From Micromonospora sp. R77 (GTDB lineage Bacteria > Actinomycetota > Actinomycetes > Mycobacteriales > Micromonosporaceae): a stretch of DNA of 64,000 nt. The stretch covers positions 6,138,001-6,202,000 of the forward strand of contig NZ_JALDST010000001.1 in assembly GCF_022747945.1 (NCBI RefSeq), in the 5' to 3' direction. The position numbers and the translations under genes are program-made. Of this stretch, positions 62,814 to 64,000 are shown piece by piece (the stretch's first letter is position 1; each line of letters opens with the position of its first letter). The notes under the pieces are model-generated. The model saw only the letters and a list, made by a program, of their open reading frames with translations, did not search any database and was not told where the DNA came from.

Positions 62814-64000
62814 ATGATAGGTGGGCCTTCCGCGCCGGGGCTGGTGGGACGGGGAGCGGAGCTCGCCGAGCTCGCGGACTTCCTGCGCACGGCAGCCGAA
62901 TCCGGCGGCGTCGAGCTGGTCACCGGCGACCCCGGCGTGGGCAAGTCCTCGCTGCTCGAGGCCGCGGTCCGCGCTGCGGCGGCGACGACCGGGTTCCGGG
63001 TGCTGCGGGCGTCGGGCGTGGAGTTCGAGGCCGACCTCGGGTACGCCGGTCTCCACCAGCTGCTCCTGCCGGTCGCCGACGCCATCGACGAGCTCCCGGA
63101 CCGCCACGGCGCGACTCTCCGCGCAGCCCTCGGCCTCGGCTCGGAAGGCACGCCCGACCTGCTCGGGCTGACCACGGCGACGGTCGCCCTGCTGGGGCAC
63201 CTGTCGCGCGATCGCCCGCTCCTGATCGTCGTCGACGACCTCCAGTGGGTCGACCGCGCCAGTCTCCTCCTGCTCAGCGTGGTCGCCCGGCGGCTCAACG
63301 GTTTCGCCGTCGCCCTGCTGCTGGCCCAGCGATCGGGGCACGAGACGTTCTTCGACCGGGCGTCGATCCCCACCCTGGAGCTGTCGCCCCTCTCCGACGA
63401 CGACGCGGATGCGCTGCTGCGGGTGAGCCACCCGAACCTGCTGCACCCATCGGTGCGCAAGCGGATCGTTGCCGAGGCGGGCGGCAACCCGCTCGCCCTG
63501 ATCGAGCTCCCCCGCGGATTGACCGCCACGCAGGAGACGGCCGTCGACACGCTGCCGGCGACCCTGCCACACAGCGTGCGCCTGCGACGGCTCTTCGCGT
63601 CCCGGATCGCGGAGCTGCCCGAATCCTGCAGGCGGCTGCTGCTCCTGGCGGCGCTGCACCACGGGGACGACGCGGAGCTGGTCCAGATTGTGGCAGGATC
63701 CTCGGCCGACCTCGCGCCCTGCGAGGTCGCCGGTCTTGTGTCGATCCAGCCCGACCCTCGACGGGTGCGATTCAGTCATCCGCTCGTCAGGGCTGCGGTC
63801 GTCGACCAGGCCACCGATCCTGAACGTCGCGCCGCCCACCGGCGTCTGGCCGAGCTGACCCACGACCGCCACGTCCGGGCGCTGCACCTCGCCGACTCCA
63901 CCCTCGGAACCGACGACCACATCGCGGGGCTGCTCGACGGCGTAGCCGACGCCGCCCTGAGCCGTGGCGCCGCAGATCGGGCCGTCGCCGTGCTCCTGCG
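62814..64000 (+). CDS. LuxR-type AAA-ATPase regulator, N-terminal part (cut by window end)
   Basis: The 395 codons present have an intact frame from the ATG at 62814, behind GAGGAG (62801-62806). The sequence opens GLVGRGAELAELADFLRTAA, then Walker A TGDPGVGKSSLLE (about 40), FRVLRASGVEFEADLGYAGL, HQLLLPVADAI, Walker B LLIVVDDLQWVDRASLLLLS (about 137) and RVRFSHPLVRAAVVDQA (about 320). This is the standard start of large LuxR-family ATP-binding (LAL-like) regulators, usually about 900 aa with a C-terminal LuxR helix-turn-helix, which lies beyond the window. Such regulators often activate secondary-metabolite or catabolic genes; the target is unknown. Confidence 0.88.
   Translation, partial: MIGGPSAPGLVGRGAELAELADFLRTAAESGGVELVTGDPGVGKSSLLEAAVRAAAATTGFRVLRASGVEFEADLGYAGLHQLLLPVADAIDELPDRHGATLRAALGLGSEGTPDLLGLTTATVALLGHLSRDRPLLIVVDDLQWVDRASLLLLSVVARRLNGFAVALLLAQRSGHETFFDRASIPTLELSPLSDDDADALLRVSHPNLLHPSVRKRIVAEAGGNPLALIELPRGLTATQETAVDTLPATLPHSVRLRRLFASRIAELPESCRRLLLLAALHHGDDAELVQIVAGSSADLAPCEVAGLVSIQPDPRRVRFSHPLVRAAVVDQATDPERRAAHRRLAELTHDRHVRALHLADSTLGTDDHIAGLLDGVADAALSRGAADRAVAVLL

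Noticed and set aside
1..64000. CRISPR array, rRNA or tRNA genes, phage attachment sites
   Set aside because: No regularly spaced repeats, no rRNA-like sequence, and no cloverleaf with a convincing T-loop were noticed; a tRNA scan would settle this.

Overview
The window is high-GC actinomycete DNA: GTG starts are frequent, many genes overlap as ATGA or GTGA, and it carries F420-dependent oxidoreductase, SARP, ECF sigma and CGNR families. Gene content suggests Micromonosporaceae (Micromonospora or a relative); this is inferred from gene types and codon use, not from a marker gene.

Positions 333-26066 hold a compact, co-directional biosynthetic operon ending in a strong hairpin. It starts with both subunits of a B12-dependent glutamate (methylaspartate) mutase, then an aaRS-like asparagine synthetase, an FMN glutamate-synthase-like protein, an MFS exporter and an MbtH-like protein. 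A six-module NRPS follows (A-T, five C-A-T, then TE, with no epimerase), then an NTF2/SnoaL-like protein and a class IV branched-chain-type aminotransferase. The adenylation domains fall into two classes that alternate strictly (1,3,5 versus 2,4,6), predicting an X-Y-X-Y-X-Y hexapeptide. The precursor genes suggest 3-methylaspartate or 3-methylasparagine as one building block. The NRPS reading frame breaks once, between modules 2 and 3 (about 11000-11054).

Positions 26.2-41.2 kb are accessory DNA. They hold a PadR-controlled F420 oxidoreductase unit with a clear operator, transposase remnants, a GNAT, a DUF1883 protein, a phage-like two-gene unit (DUF2135/YfaP-type protein plus a small Ala/Lys-rich protein), a NADAR protein, a complete ISL3-family insertion that has replaced the 3' end of a lipoprotein gene, a decayed lipoprotein pseudogene, a Sel1/TPR-like protein, and an alpha/beta hydrolase divergent from a CGNR regulator across a 30-bp palindrome.

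Positions 41.2-64 kb hold an ABC-F ribosome-protection-type protein, an epoxide hydrolase pseudogene, an ECF sigma factor with its CU044_5270-type partner, an acyl-CoA dehydrogenase remnant, a multi-TM permease with a small secreted four-Cys protein, and a divergent AfsR/SARP regulator. After these come a SnoaL-fused ECF sigma factor with a tandem NTF2 protein, an ArsR regulator lacking the usual metal-site Cys pair, a GNAT, an HTH_36 protein, a TrmB/LuxR-like regulator beside a large secreted subtilase, and the 5' part of a LuxR-type AAA regulator cut by the window end. Several indels (NRPS, sigma factor, two pseudogenes) need checking against reads before they are read as biology.
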